DNA of 64,000 bases from Typhlomys cinereus (taxonomy: Eukaryota; Chordata; Mammalia; Rodentia; Platacanthomyidae): assembly GCA_023101885.1 (NCBI GenBank), contig JALPQD010000630.1, positions 138,844 to 202,843 of the forward strand. Direction: 5' to 3'. A program made the position numbers and the translations under genes. Shown piece after piece: positions 11,281 to 21,946 of the stretch (positions are counted from its first letter, which is position 1; every line of letters starts with the position of its first letter). The notes below the pieces were generated by a model. It had not been told where the DNA came from. It made no database searches and saw only the letters and a program-made list of their open reading frames with translations.

Positions 11281-11518
11281 CAATGGAAAACCTTAAAAAT
11301 CCTTCCTCAGGATCCATCCACCTTATTTTTGTGCCTCTCACTGGAAGGGCTCAATGGTAAGTCTAGGCTGGACGGCCAGCAAGCCATAGGGACCCCCTGA
11401 CTCTGCCTCCCAGGATTGCACACACACACACCCGGCTTCCTCTGTGGGTGCTGGAGATTGAACTCAGGCCTTCAGGCCTGTGCAGCAAGCACTCCAGTGA
11501 GTCTCCTCCTCAGTCCCT
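11281..11518 (-). mobile_element. B4-type (ID+B1) SINE
   Basis: In reverse: an ID-like head ('gattgaactcaggcc' complement) joined to a B1-like part ('ctctgcctcccaggattgc', 'aggctggacggcc'). This chimera defines rodent B4 elements. Confidence 0.65.
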
Positions 11519-11550
11519 TGTTTAAGATTGTTTGAAAGAAAAATAATTTT

Positions 11551-11773
11551 TTTTTTATTCAATTGTGCGTGTGTGCGTGTATGTAGAACCACGGACGAAT
11601 TGGGGAACCACCATGGACCGCCTTCACCTCCTCCTCATTTACTCTGCCCCGAGATTCACAGGCTCTGGTCTACCAGGACCGGAAACGCAGGCCACCCCCC
11701 CATACATGGGGTCTAGGATCCGAACTCAGGACCTTCTGCAGAGGCTTAACCCTTGAGCCACCTCTCCAGCCCC
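11551..11773 (-). mobile_element. SINE-A, minus strand, internally deleted
   Basis: Same head, CpG-rich body and 'caattg' tail as the other SINE-A copies, but lacking about 30 bp in the middle of the body. Target duplication 'aagaaaaataattttt' lies at 11535-11550 and 11774-11789. Confidence 0.9.
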
Positions 11774-12004
11774 AAGAAAAATAATTTTTGATAGTGACTT
11801 CATTTCCCTACTGAGTGATAAACCAGGCAACACATTAGTTTTGGCTACATCTTGGTTACATGATGCTTTTCATCCTTTATCTTCTTGGTTTCTTTTCTAA
11901 AAACAAAACAAAAACTTTATTGTGTAGATGCAAGACCACAACTCTCTCTTCGAAGGGTTAGTTTATTCCGGGGCCAGATATGAGTGACCCCGTTACTAGA
12001 TTTC

Positions 12005-12168
12005 TTTTTTTTTTTTTTTACTATTAATACATTTTTTATTATTATTTCAGCTCATACAAACTTAATAGGTATACCAGTTCCCTCCCTCCCTCCTCCTCCC
12101 CCCCCTACCCCCTGCTCCCCCTCCCCTCCCCCCTCCCTCCTCATCCCCCAGTGCCTCCCGCCCCAATT
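12005..12168 (-). mobile_element. 5'-truncated L1 3' end
   Basis: Only the L1 purine tract (seen as C/T-rich on this strand), 'cagctcatacaaacttaata' and the poly(A) (T run) are present. It is flanked by a perfect 17-bp duplication 'cccgttactagatttct' (11988-12004 and 12169-12185). Confidence 0.9.
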
Positions 12169-12787
12169 CCCGTTACTAGATTTCTGTCCAGGGTCTTGCA
12201 TCCCAGATTTGAAGATTGAAGCCAGAACACGATAGACTGGTTTAAGTAACATTTATTTATAAACAAGGAAAAGGACACCTGATTGCTCCAGAGAAGCAGG
12301 GGGAACAAAGAGTTGTTTCCGGCTGCTTGGAAACCAGAGGGGAGGCAAAATCACCCCAAGTCTCCTCCAAAGACTCTTGACTTTGAGTGTCCCTTTTATG
12401 AACTTTTGGGGGGTAAAAAAATGGGAACTTTCTATTTGTTTCCTCTCTAACCTTTGGTTGGTGGTCCCTGGTGGGGCCAGGTTTGGAAGTCCTGCTGGCA
12501 GGCTTTGTGGTGGACTCCTTGGTGGGCGGCTACCTGCTGAATGCAGTGTGGGCTTCAGTCAGCTCTCGCTGTGTACTTGCCTTTCACATAGGCTCGCGGC
12601 CTTGCTTCAGTCCCTCTGGTCTTCCTCTCAGTTCTAGCTGCCTATAGAAATCTACACTGCCAACCCCCCTCCACCCCCGGCCTCTTTTCTCCCCCTAAAC
12701 ACCATCATCCGGAAACATGAGTTCAGGTTTCTCGAAATGAGATCCAATGTGCCGAAGGGTTTCTCGCGAGTTTATAATCACAGAACA

Positions 12788-13070
12788 AGAGCTGGAGAGA
12801 TGGCTCAGTGGTTGAACTTCTGTCTCACAAAGGAGAAGGGACTGAGTTCAGATTCCTGGATCCCACATAAAAACACCAGCCAGAAATGTGGTGGCCTGTG
12901 CTTCCAGTCCTGGAAGGCGGAGCCTGGTAAACTTCAGAGAAAACCAAAACAAAGAGGGGGTAGTGCAATCCAGTGCAATCCTTAGGCCTCCACAGGCACA
13001 CACAATGTCCTCTGATAAACCCAGACACCCAGACACACACACAAATAAAAAATAAAAATAAGAATAAATA
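12788..13070 (+). mobile_element. SINE-B
   Basis: Head 'gctggagagatggctcagtgg', B-box-like 'gagttcagattcct', body 'ccagccagaaatgtggtgg...cttccagtcctgg', and 3' part 'cacacaatgtcctctgata' with an AATAAA-rich tail. SINE-B shares its head with SINE-A but ends differently. Confidence 0.75.
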
Positions 13071-13659
13071 AAAGCAGTCCTCTGAGGAAATAGTTCGGTT
13101 TAAAAATAAACAAAGAACAAAGAAAGTCCTAAGACACTTTTGAAATGCATTGGCGGAAGCATCAGACAGGCAGGTGTTGCAGAAATTTTTTACAAGCTTT
13201 AGGAGCTTGTGATGACATCTTAGCTTTTTGTTTGGTGGAAACCAGGGCCTGGTTGTACAGTCAATGAATTTACTTAATAGTCATAAAAATAAGAAGTCAT
13301 ATGCAAAGGTAGGTGATAAATGGCTATTAAGGGGGCCAAAGGCAGCCTGAGTTAATTTGGCTGTAGATTTGCAACATCCCTACAATGAAAGTGTGGTTGA
13401 CAATTTTGATTAGGGGGTGAGTTTTTCGAATGTTGGTCATTGAAAGTTTTTATAGTTGAATTACAATGATGATCTTTCATTGGTCATGGTTTATAGTCCA
13501 TGTAAAAATATATGACATTATATCTGTTCTTATTAAGTACACTGTCTCTAGAGATCGTTGAGGCTCTAATCAGTCAATCAGCTTTTTGGTGCCACGTTTT
13601 TCTGGTAACTTCTGTTCACATCTGCAATGTTTTATTTTGCTTTCTATTTATTTGCAATG
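13071..13659. other. Unassigned non-coding DNA
   Basis: No feature recognised; AT-rich. Confidence 0.4.
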
Positions 13660-13735
13660 CTAGGGATTGAAGCCCAGAGCGTCACACGTGCTAGGCAAGG
13701 GCTCAACCACCGTGCAAGTCCCTGACCCTCTTTCC
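13660..13735 (-). mobile_element. ID SINE
   Basis: Reverse of the ID (BC1-related) consensus: 'gctagggattgaagcccag', 'cacacgtgctaggcaag', 'gctcaaccacc'. Confidence 0.65.
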
Positions 13736-14009
13736 TGTAAAACTTTAATGACCACAGAAGATAATCAAATCCTCAACCACGATACATTTTTATCATCATC
13801 AACACCCCTAAGCCCCCCCTTATCCCTGGGCTTCATTTCTACCCAGCTCCACACATCTAGGAATGTACGTGCATCTTCATGCATTATTCAAATATTGCCA
13901 GCTCATGAATTAAATGTGCTTCCAGATGCATGAATGTCACAGTGCTGGTTGGGTTTCTCTCGCTCTCGTCTTTTCCTCCATTCAACCAATGCAGTATTTT
14001 CTTTTTTTC

Positions 14010-14230
14010 TCACATTTTATTTATTTGCTTATTTATTTGAGAGGGTGAGAAACAGAGGGAGAGAAAGAAAGAGAGAGAGAGCACATATATAATGTGATAG
14101 TGCACTGGTGGAGGTCAGAGGGTGATTTTTAGAAGCCAGTTCTCTCTCTCTCTCTTCCACCATGTGGTCTTCCAGGAAGCCGGTTCGGTTCGTGAGCAAG
14201 TGCCTTACATGCTGAGCTAACTCTCCAGCA
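14010..14230 (-). mobile_element. Diverged SINE-B
   Basis: A T-rich 'tttatttatttgcttattta' start, a GA run, 'gtggaggtcagagg', 'ccggttcggttc' and a terminal 'gctgagctaactctccagc' match a minus-strand SINE of this superfamily. Confidence 0.55.
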
Positions 14231-14639
14231 ATATTTTCAAGATTTATCCCATTGCTGAATACTCTCCATTCCCATCATCAACAGATTTTGCTCTTTGACA
14301 AGTTCCTATGCATATATCATTCATTCTGATTAGTTTCCCCTCTACCTTGTCTTTCTCTCTTCTTCTGCAAGTCTTTCTCTCCCACATCATGTCTTTTTAT
14401 GTGATCCTGAGCTTGGGATTTTCTCTCAAAGCCTCGGGGCTCTCTGCAGCCCGCCCCCAGCCCCGTCTGTTGGTGGCCTATTGTTCATCAGTGTTTTGTA
14501 GGGTCCTGAATGTTTCTCCTAGTGAATAGATGGAACACAGATATTGGCACTATTAGGAAGGTTCTGGAATTAACCTGTGGAGTGATGCAGACACTAGGTT
14601 CTGCTCAGTTACAGGAACTATGGAATATTCTGAAGCTTC
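14231..14639. other. Unassigned non-coding DNA
   Basis: Nothing firm. The C/T-rich middle section resembles old L1 3' UTR but is not assigned. Confidence 0.35.
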
Positions 14640-15060
14640 ACAGACCTCATTTCACTTATTTAAAATGTACAATTCACTGGTTTTTAAATACATTTCTGAG
14701 GTTACACAGCCATCACCTGTAACTAACTTTGGAACATGCACATTATCCCACAAATAAACTTCATACTGTTTAGCAGAAATCCCCCCATCCACTATTCTCT
14801 CCCTCTCTCTCTCTGTCATTTTACACACGAAGAATCATACAATACATTGTCATTCTTGACTAGCTTCTTTCACTTAGCATAATGCATTCAAAGTTCAACC
14901 ACATGTAGCATGTACTAGCACTTTCACTTTCACTGGCCAAATAATATTCCATTGCCTGGATATACCACGCTTTGTTCAGCATTTACAGGAACATTGCTAT
15001 AATACAATATATACAATATATATATACAATAAACTATTTTTGATTTGGAAATTGTGTATA
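14640..15060 (+). mobile_element. Ancient L1 3' UTR (L1ME-like)
   Basis: Diagnostic text: 'cttctttcacttagcataatg', 'agttcaaccacatgtagcatg', then 'ccaaataatattccattg' and 'ctggatataccacgctttgtt'. This matches the mammal-wide L1 3' UTR. The end is A/T-rich. Confidence 0.75.
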
Positions 15061-15539
15061 AATCTGTCCATTATAATAAGTTATATCTTTAATTTTTTAA
15101 AACAAGCCAAAGCAGTCCAGCAAGATGAGTGAGAGAAAGAAGAGAAGAGATTTAAGGAAAATATAAGAAATTCATGTATTTTTCTATTCTTTTAAAAAAC
15201 AGCATTCTATATAAACTAGAAACATCCTCCCCTTTCTGCTGGTATCCACATGTCTGCATGCCTAGCAAACACAGTTCCATGCTGCCTCGTGCTGAGTCAC
15301 CTGAAGTGTGGCTACAGATCAGATCTCCACCTTCTGACTTCTCCCTCCTCCTCCCTTCTGACTTGTCCCACCTCCGCCTTGCTGGTCTTCCCCTTGCGAG
15401 TTTGCGCTGGTCTGTCTGGAAGGTTGATCCAGCAGACAGTGGGGCAGTTGCAGGAGAGGTCAGTAGTTAAGCTTCATTACAAGTAAATATGATTTCTCCG
15501 GGGCTGTTGTGGGAGAGGGAGGCATGCAGGATCTGTCAA
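15061..15539. other. Unassigned non-coding DNA
   Basis: Unique sequence with no coding signature. Confidence 0.4.
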
Positions 15540-15985
15540 AGGGCTTTGAGGACTGACTTAAATTGTCCCTGTTGTTAATAAACCAGATGTTCTCGAAGCA
15601 TCCCTCCAACCAGTGGCAGAGCTCGGAAAATTGCTGCCCCTTTATTGGTTACTAAAACCAAATCAAAATCAAATTAAAGTTTAATTCACCTCATCATTTT
15701 CTTCCTAGCAGCTCTGCTTGGCAGCTTTGAGGCACAGCTAGCCGCCGCCTCCTCCTCCTCTTCCTCCTCCTCCTCCTCCTTCTCGGCAGCATACATCACC
15801 CGCAGTCAAAGCCCCAGAGGTCACCGGCTGCTTTTACCTCTGCCAGTGGTCCTGTGTGGGCGGTGTCTAAAGCTGCGAAGAGCATTGTAGCCCAGCCAAG
15901 ATGAAAGGCATTGCTGGGCTTTCCTCTTTCCCACTCTTGGGTCTCCATGGTGACTGGGGGGAGGGTCTGATAAATATTCCAGCTA
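15540..15985. promoter_or_regulatory. Candidate regulatory block (unique, GC-rich)
   Basis: No transposon match is seen. It combines a block of AT-rich homeodomain-like cores ('aaatcaaaatcaaattaaag', 'tttaattcac'), a (CTC)n tract at about 15747-15782, and unusually GC-rich flanking sequence with several CpGs for this window. This is inference from composition and absence of repeats; no promoter element is proved. Confidence 0.25.
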
Positions 15986-17012
15986 TGTGACTTGGGTCAC
16001 TCCCGTACCCCTTCCTGAAGGGGTGCTGGACCAGGAGAGCAGAAAGGCCTTAGGCTACACTCCTTCTTATATTCCTTCTACTCAGACAGTGTCTAAGATA
16101 GCTAAGCGTGTTCAGTTAGTACCTCATGTATTCATAACAAAAGATTTTCCTATTAGTGAATGCATGAATGAGTGAATGAACAAATGAAGTCACTTTCTAG
16201 GTATTTCTTTTTAAAAAATACTTGCTCTTCTTTCCTTTTATCTTCTCCCTTCTCTTTTCCATTCCTTCTTTCCTCTTCTTTAATATGCAAGGAATCTAAG
16301 ACCGCCAGGGCAGCATCCAACTCCAACAGCCGATTCCACATGTGCTGGGAGTTAGCAACCTGCTACTCTGCCTATAAACTCAGAGTTGGGTCTGCAGATT
16401 TGAAATGCATCAAGTGCTCAGATGCAAGCCTGTGACCTCCGCGTTCAAATCAGACAGAACACATGGACGGGAGATCCCTGTGTAGCCAAGGAAGTGGATG
16501 CACGCAGAAGTACTAGGCAGAGTCTTCAAAGTCAAGAACTGCTTCCAAAAAAAAAAAAAAAAAAGCCATTATAGAGACACAGAAGGGCAGATGTAGCCCC
16601 CAGGCAGGCAGGACTGTGAGCCCCCTCTTTGCAATCTGTCCCTCTCCTCCATTCATTTCATCCTCCAGGGCCTGCAAAATGGCCTGGCACAATCAGGAAA
16701 GAATGGGACCACAGGTGGGCTGCGGAGACCAGCTGCTTCCTTATACCTGAGCAAGAACCGCAGGAAAAACTCGAGTAAAGGCGGTGGCGGGGGAAATGTG
16801 CCACAAGGTGACTACAAGATTCAAGTGGTGTGAGCTGGATCTGAGCGTGGAGTGGAGATGAGTTCGAGGGGTCTCCGGGATGAGGAGAAGTCACAGTGAA
16901 AGACCCCTTGTTTCTTTTCAGCCTCTGTTCAGAGGCAAACCGAACATCTGCCCGCCTAACTGCTCTGAAAGCATCCTAAATGTCAGTATGTGTGGCGATT
17001 CTGATGTTTACT
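15986..17012. other. Unassigned non-coding DNA
   Basis: Contains an A18 run at about 16547-16564 that ends a roughly 130-bp unit (from 16421). That unit may be a decayed B-type retroposon. Otherwise nothing recognised. Confidence 0.35.
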
Positions 17013-17092
17013 GTTGGGGTGCTAGGAATGGAACTCAGGGTCTTGACTATGCCAGCTAAACACTATGCGGTTGAGCTACATCCCAATGCTCT
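17013..17092 (-). mobile_element. ID SINE
   Basis: Reverse ID pattern: 'gtgctaggaatggaactcag', 'gccagctaaacac', 'ttgagctacatccc'. Confidence 0.6.
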
Positions 17093-17162
17093 TCTTTTTG
17101 AATAGGAGTTTTTCCTTTAAGGCTTTATGGTGGCATGTCTTTTAGCTTAAGATCAGAAAAAG

Positions 17163-17604
17163 AAGGACTGGGTAGGTGGTCTAGTTATAAAGTACTTGCT
17201 GTGAAGGCATGAAGGCCTGAGTTTGAATCTCTACACTCACATAAACAGTGTATGTGTGGTCATGTGTGGTTGTGCATGCAGCATTGAGGGAGTAATGGAC
17301 GGGAAGATGGAGGATTGAGGAGGGGGAAGGTGCTAGCCATCAGCTTCACTTCAGGTTTAGTGCGTGTCATAGTTAGGTTCAGGTGTCAACTTGATTGATG
17401 GTTGAAGGTTGAGCTCTGGGCATATTTGTAGAGAACTAGTAGTTAGGCTAAGCCCAGAGAGAACCCACAGGAGATTGTCTAGTTGATGCGGCAGGCCTAG
17501 CCCATGATGTGTGGCACTGGTTCCCAGGCAGATGGAGGGAAATGTTTGAGGAAGTCAGCATCCTTCTGTAAACTTGGCCAGACGTGCTGGTCTGGCAAGT
17601 AAGG

Positions 17605-17657
<53 letters not shown>

Positions 17658-18185
17658 CATTATGTGAATATGGTGTGGCTGGTTCCCCCAGCCCTTGGTG
17701 TTGGTGTGGGCTCTCCTGCAAAGCTGGATAAGGAATTACAACCAGGCGTTGTTAAGAGAGAATAAACTCCTTGTTCCCTTAATCTATATGTTATGATTTT
17801 ATTAGCAACCATAGAGGTAAACTGTTACAGTGAGAGACTTGTTTCAAAAGAATAATCAGAAAGTGATAGAATCTGATATCTTTTTTTCTGACCTCTGTGA
17901 GAATGTGTACATTCACCATACATATGGACCATACATATGCACTTTTATCACCCACATGTACATGTTACACACTGTACACACACTTCACACACCATATACT
18001 ACACACATGCGTGTGTATGAACACGAACCACACACACACATGTGCAGACTCCACATGTGCACACACATTGCACAATATACATACACCACACACACGTGCA
18101 CACATGCACACATATACACATATGCCACACACATGTACACACTCACGCACACACACCACACCTACTTATACATACAAGATAAAAG
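17163..18185 (+). mobile_element. B4-type SINE split by an LTR
   Basis: The 5' half (17163-17364) has the ID-like head ('gggtaggtggtctag', 'ggcctgagtttgaatctc') and a B1-like part. The 3' half resumes at 17830 with 'gtgagagacttgtttcaaaa' and 'ctgacctctgtgagaatgtg', followed by a long CA/CATA-rich tail. An LTR-2 element lies between. Confidence 0.7.
17365..17829 (+). mobile_element. Solo LTR-2 (ERVL/MaLR-like) with (TC)n expansion
   Basis: Starts TGTCAT and ends GTTACA. It carries 'ggtgtcaacttgattgatgg', 'gttgagctctgggca', 'cttggccagacgtgctggtct', a 48-bp pure CT run (17607-17654), 'gtgtgggctctcctgcaaagc', and 'agaataaactccttgttccc'. Flanking 5-mers gtgcg and gtgag match 4/5; the right one equals the expected B4 sequence. 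Confidence 0.85.
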
Positions 18186-19713
18186 AATGAGAATGTGGAA
18201 GTCAGTCCGTCGTTGAGAAGCACTTTTTGTTTTATATAATCTGACATGTTTTATAAAGCTATACCTGAGCTAGACATCTTACACTTCTGTCTCAGAAGTA
18301 GCTAAGTAGAGTTAAGCATTGGGATTTGAATTCACAAGTCAGAAATCTCTCTGGCAGATCCTGGTAAGGTTTCAGCATGCTCCTGACAGAGAAATGAGCT
18401 TTCTAGAGTTCTTCTCTCTTCCATGTCATTCTCCAGAGCTGGCAACACACTGACAGGAAACATACGGAAATGGAAAACTTGCCCCTCAGGTGGTCCGGAC
18501 AGCACACACTGCTAAGGGCCTATGGAGACTGTGTGCTTCTCGAGTGGCTCAGAGACGCTCTTCCTCTTCCAACCTCTCCCCACCTTTTGAAAAACAGCAA
18601 GATTGTGCTTAGAAAAGTTGATAGATAAAATTAAGAGGTGAAAAAAATAAAAGAAGGAAAAAGGATAGAAGAGATGGGGGAAAGGAAGGAAGAAAAAGCA
18701 ACAGGTTTTTGTTTTGTATATAGAAGGGACAGTAACAGTACTGATTTTCTAGAGTTGTTGGAGGATTACAGAGTCCATTTCAAGGCCTTCGCACGTATGA
18801 TCTCCTTTTGCTCCTTGGCGACCTCACTCCCTCAATCCCCTTCAAATGTCACTTCACAGCAGGTGTGTCCCTTCCCTTTTTCTAATTGTTTAACCAGTTC
18901 CATTTTTCTTCAAAGTAATTATTACCACCCGTCACACTATATATTTATCAGTTTTTCTCCCTTCAAATAATATAAAGTTCACCAGCGGAGAGAACTTTTC
19001 AACATCATTGCCTCTGTGTTCAAGCATATTTGGTGCATAGTAGATGTTCTGTAAGTATTCATGAGTGAACTAATGGAGTTCCTTAACCACTCTAGCAAAA
19101 GTGGTGATATTCTAAAAAGACATTTATACTTTTCCTATCAGCTGGGGCTGCTTACCTATGCATGCCTCTTATCCTTTATTTAAACCTAATAATGTCAGTT
19201 CTCTCTCCACCCCGCCACCTGCTTTTATCTAAACTTCTAAAACTTAAGTATGCTTCTCCTAATATTCAGGACTTTTGCCGTTTTTCTAAGACTCACTTCT
19301 TTGCCATGTGGCCACCTGCCAATTTCTAAGCATGTCTCTTCCCTGCCATTAATGATGAAATTCTCAGAATCTCTGGTCCTATTGTTTTTGTTCCAAGTTA
19401 AACATAAATATCCTAACTCTTTTCATGCTTAATAATTCCTTATTTTGCAGATTAAAATGAACCAACACCTCCACACCCATATCAGAAAGAGAAACCGAGG
19501 GAAAGAAGTGACAGAACTGTGGGGATAGAGAAGGGTGCCAGCCCTCTGACCGCCATCACGGGGGTGAAGGGAAGCCTATGTGCCAGCAGTTTAGGATGGT
19601 GACCCTTGAAGCTACACTTCCAGCAGTCATTTAGTAGGATTTTCTATCCAGCATATTTTATATAACAGACTACTTGTCTTTTTTGTTTGTTTGTTTTTTG
19701 TTTCGTGTTTTGT
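18186..19713. other. Mostly unassigned; L2-like tail
   Basis: The short stretch 18990-19080 ('ttggtgcatagtagatgttct') looks like an L2 3' end. The rest is unique, non-coding and AT-rich, with a (TTTG)n tract just before 19714. Confidence 0.4.
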
Positions 19714-19871
19714 TTCTGCATGCTTGCTTAAGACTTGCCTTAACTGCCAATTATTGACACCTGTACTCGGAACTCAGCCTTCAATCGTCACATTGACGCA
19801 TATGTCTTACACAGAGTAAATGAATAAACACCCAGGGGAATCTCAAGGGTATTAGAAGCCTGTGCCTGTTA
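19714..19871. repeat. Left arm of 158-bp inverted repeat
   Basis: Exact reverse complement of 20203-20360 except for five transitions (about 97% identity, both arms 158 bp). Its outer part is an inverted piece of the LTR-2 5' region. Confidence 0.92.
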
Positions 19872-20207
19872 TTTTTATCTGGCTCATGTGTTTGAATCCT
19901 TAGCTGCTGCTAGTATTTGGGAAGGTCATGACACCTTTGGGAGGTGGAGCTTTGCTGGAAGAAGGCGGTCCCAGGGGGTGGGCCTTGAGATTGATTGCCC
20001 TGCCCTGCTGGAATGTGTGAGTCTGCTTTTGAGCTTGCATGCAGCAGCTCTTAGACTCCATGAGGACGTGACTTGGACCTTCTCCAGCTTCTTCCAGCCA
20101 TTAAGGCTGTATCTCCTCTTCGGAACTGTAAGCTGAATAAATCTTCCTTTCTCCTATTAAGCTGCTTGACTTTGAGTGGTGTCTCACAGCAACAGATAAA
20201 AGTAACA
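19867..20207 (+). mobile_element. ORR1-like MaLR LTR between inverted arms
   Basis: Starts TGTTA and ends TAACA. It has 'tgggaaggtcatgacacc', 'gggaggtggagctttgctgg', and 'cggaactgtaagctgaataaa' followed by 'gctgcttgactttgagtgg', as in 2316-2658 and 28529-28877. The flanking bases are gtgcc and ggcac, which are inverted rather than direct repeats, so this is not a normal insertion footprint. Confidence 0.75.
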
Positions 20208-20360
20208 GGCACAAGCTTCTAATACCCTTGAGATTCCCCTGGGTGTTTATTCATTTACTCTGTGTAAGACATATGTGTCAATGTGACAATTGAAGGCTGA
20301 GTTCCGGGTACAGGTGTCAATAATTGGCAGTTAAGGCAAGTTTTAAGCAAGCATGCAGAA
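20203..20360. repeat. Right arm of 158-bp inverted repeat
   Basis: Partner of 19714-19871. This arm continues without a break into an LTR-2 element, so it is probably the original and the left arm the inverted copy. Confidence 0.92.
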
Positions 20361-20692
20361 GAATATCTTAACTGATGTAGGAAGACCCAGCTCAGAGTGG
20401 ATGTGAACATTCCCTGGGCAGGTAGATAAGATGGAGAGAACTGGTTCGTTGCCTTGGGATACTTAGGCCTACTTTGCCAGACTTGCAATCTGGTAAATGA
20501 GGTTTATCCCTTTCTCAGCAATCTCTGTAGATATGGTGTGGCCACTTCCTTCTGCTCCTGATCTTGGCGTGAGTTCTCCTGCCAAGCAGGACTTTGAACC
20601 ATAACAGAGAATTGTAAACAATTATAAGACCTTCTTGTTCACCCTTAGTTCTTTGTGAATTTATGTCTGCAACATGCAGACAAACATGCAAC
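20262..20692 (+). mobile_element. LTR-2, 5' LTR of a partial element
   Basis: Typical LTR-2 body: 'ccctgggcaggtagataaga', 'gccagacttgcaatctgg', 'gtgagttctcctgccaagc', 'agaccttcttgttcaccc', ending GCAACA. A primer-binding-site-like sequence and MaLR-type internal sequence follow directly. Confidence 0.8.
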
Positions 20693-21145
20693 AAAATTTG
20701 GTGTCAGAGGTGGGGTATTGCTAATAAATTTGGCTATGAGGATTTTGTGAATTTTGAATGTTTTATTGGAGAAATGTGGAAATGTTAGATTTTAAAACTA
20801 TGGTTTTAAAAACAGCATCAAGTAGAGCTTGGTAGACTGGAAAAATAGTAATGTTGAGAGACTTCTGAATTGTTTGGGACCAGCTTATGATGAAAAGAAC
20901 AAAGACTTTGATAAAGCTGAATTTAGAGATGAAAGACTGGTTTCCTTGGCAGAGGGCAACTATATTAGCAGTCTTGCAGTTTCAGATGAGGAAAAGGGAC
21001 AAATAGCAGAGTATCTGTGAACACTGAAGAAATTGACATCATCAAAGAAAAACTAGTGCTTTACACTGCGATGGCGGGAAAGATAAATTCACCCTGTGGA
21101 GATTCATGTGAAAACCTAGATTCATTTAGCAAAAGTCAAGTGTAT
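20693..21145 (+). mobile_element. MaLR/ERVL-type internal sequence with Leu-type PBS
   Basis: Six bases after the LTR comes 'tggtgtcagaggtggggt' (20699-20716), close to the tRNA-Leu primer-binding site typical of class III ERVs. The following ~450 bp align by eye with the internal region at 37381-38609 (reverse), for example 'agatgaaagactggtttcc' and 'ttcagatgaggaaaaggga'. A 63-residue frame (20829-21020) is non-functional and matches no gag, pol or env motif I can see. Confidence 0.7.
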
Positions 21146-21512
21146 GAAATATTGGCTTGATTGCACGGCTGAGGTGAGAGGATCTAACCCATAGTGGGTG
21201 GGACTATTTCCTGGCCAGGTGGAGGGAGGAGACAGAGAGAGAGGGAGAGAAAAAAAAGAAAGACAGAAAGAGAGAGAGAGAGCTGGTTAGTGGTTAGAAG
21301 TTAGCAAGCTGGCATGTTTGAGAGTAAGTATGCGTCATCGATCCTTGGCCCTTTGGCGCTTGCTGTGGATGTGCATTGGCAACTGAGGCTGGTCATTTCT
21401 CTGCTGTGATGAACTATAACCTGAAATTATAAGCTGGAATAAAAGTTACCTTGCTTCCCTAAATCGTTTGGGTTACATATTTACTACAGCAGTGGAATGT
21501 GAAAATTAGGCA
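21146..21512 (+). mobile_element. LTR-3 (ERVL-like)
   Basis: Shares 'tagtgggtgggactatttcctgg'-type text, 'cctgaaattataagctgg', and 'cctaaatcgtttgggttac' followed by 'ttactacagcagtggaat' with 8255-8612. A GA-rich simple repeat interrupts it at about 21229-21282. Confidence 0.6.
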
Positions 21513-21632
21513 GCAGCCAATTGGTATCAGCTGATATCAGAGGATGGAGGGAGTCGCCAGCAGAACTCCATGCTACTGTGTCCCTGAACAAGTAATTGAG
21601 ATACAGTGGCAACAGAAGCAGGAGCACCTTCT

Positions 21633-21671
21633 TTAAAAAAAAGAAAAAACTTTATTTATTCATTCATTTAA

Positions 21672-21704
<33 letters not shown>

Positions 21705-21935
21705 GAGGGTACATGTGTTCCTGTGGAGGACCAAAGGTGACTTCGGAAATCATCTGGATTGCTTCTACCTCCTTTTTGCTTCACTCTGGGATATCCCAGG
21801 CTCTGCCCACCACGAATGGAATTGTGGGCTGCCACTGTTTCCACCTGGCGTTTTTATACAGGACCTGGGATCTGCACTCAGGATCTTCTGCTTGTGAGGA
21901 AGAGTCTTAACCCCTGAGCCATCTCTCCAGCCCAA
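21633..21935 (-). mobile_element. SINE-B, minus strand
   Basis: Reverse SINE-B with terminal 'gagccatctctccagccc', body 'ttgcttctacctcctttttg' and a GA microsatellite near the tail. Target duplication 'gagcaccttct' at 21622-21632 and 21936-21946. Confidence 0.88.
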
Positions 21936-21946
21936 GAGCACCTTCT

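Noticed and set aside
12788..12870. tRNA gene candidates from A/B boxes in SINE heads
   Set aside because: The boxes belong to SINEs; no cloverleaf with acceptor pairing and anticodon can be drawn with confidence.
20829..21020. 63-residue ORF after an LTR as a retroviral gene
   Set aside because: It lies in MaLR-type internal sequence, which has no coding capacity, and contains no gag/pol/env motif.
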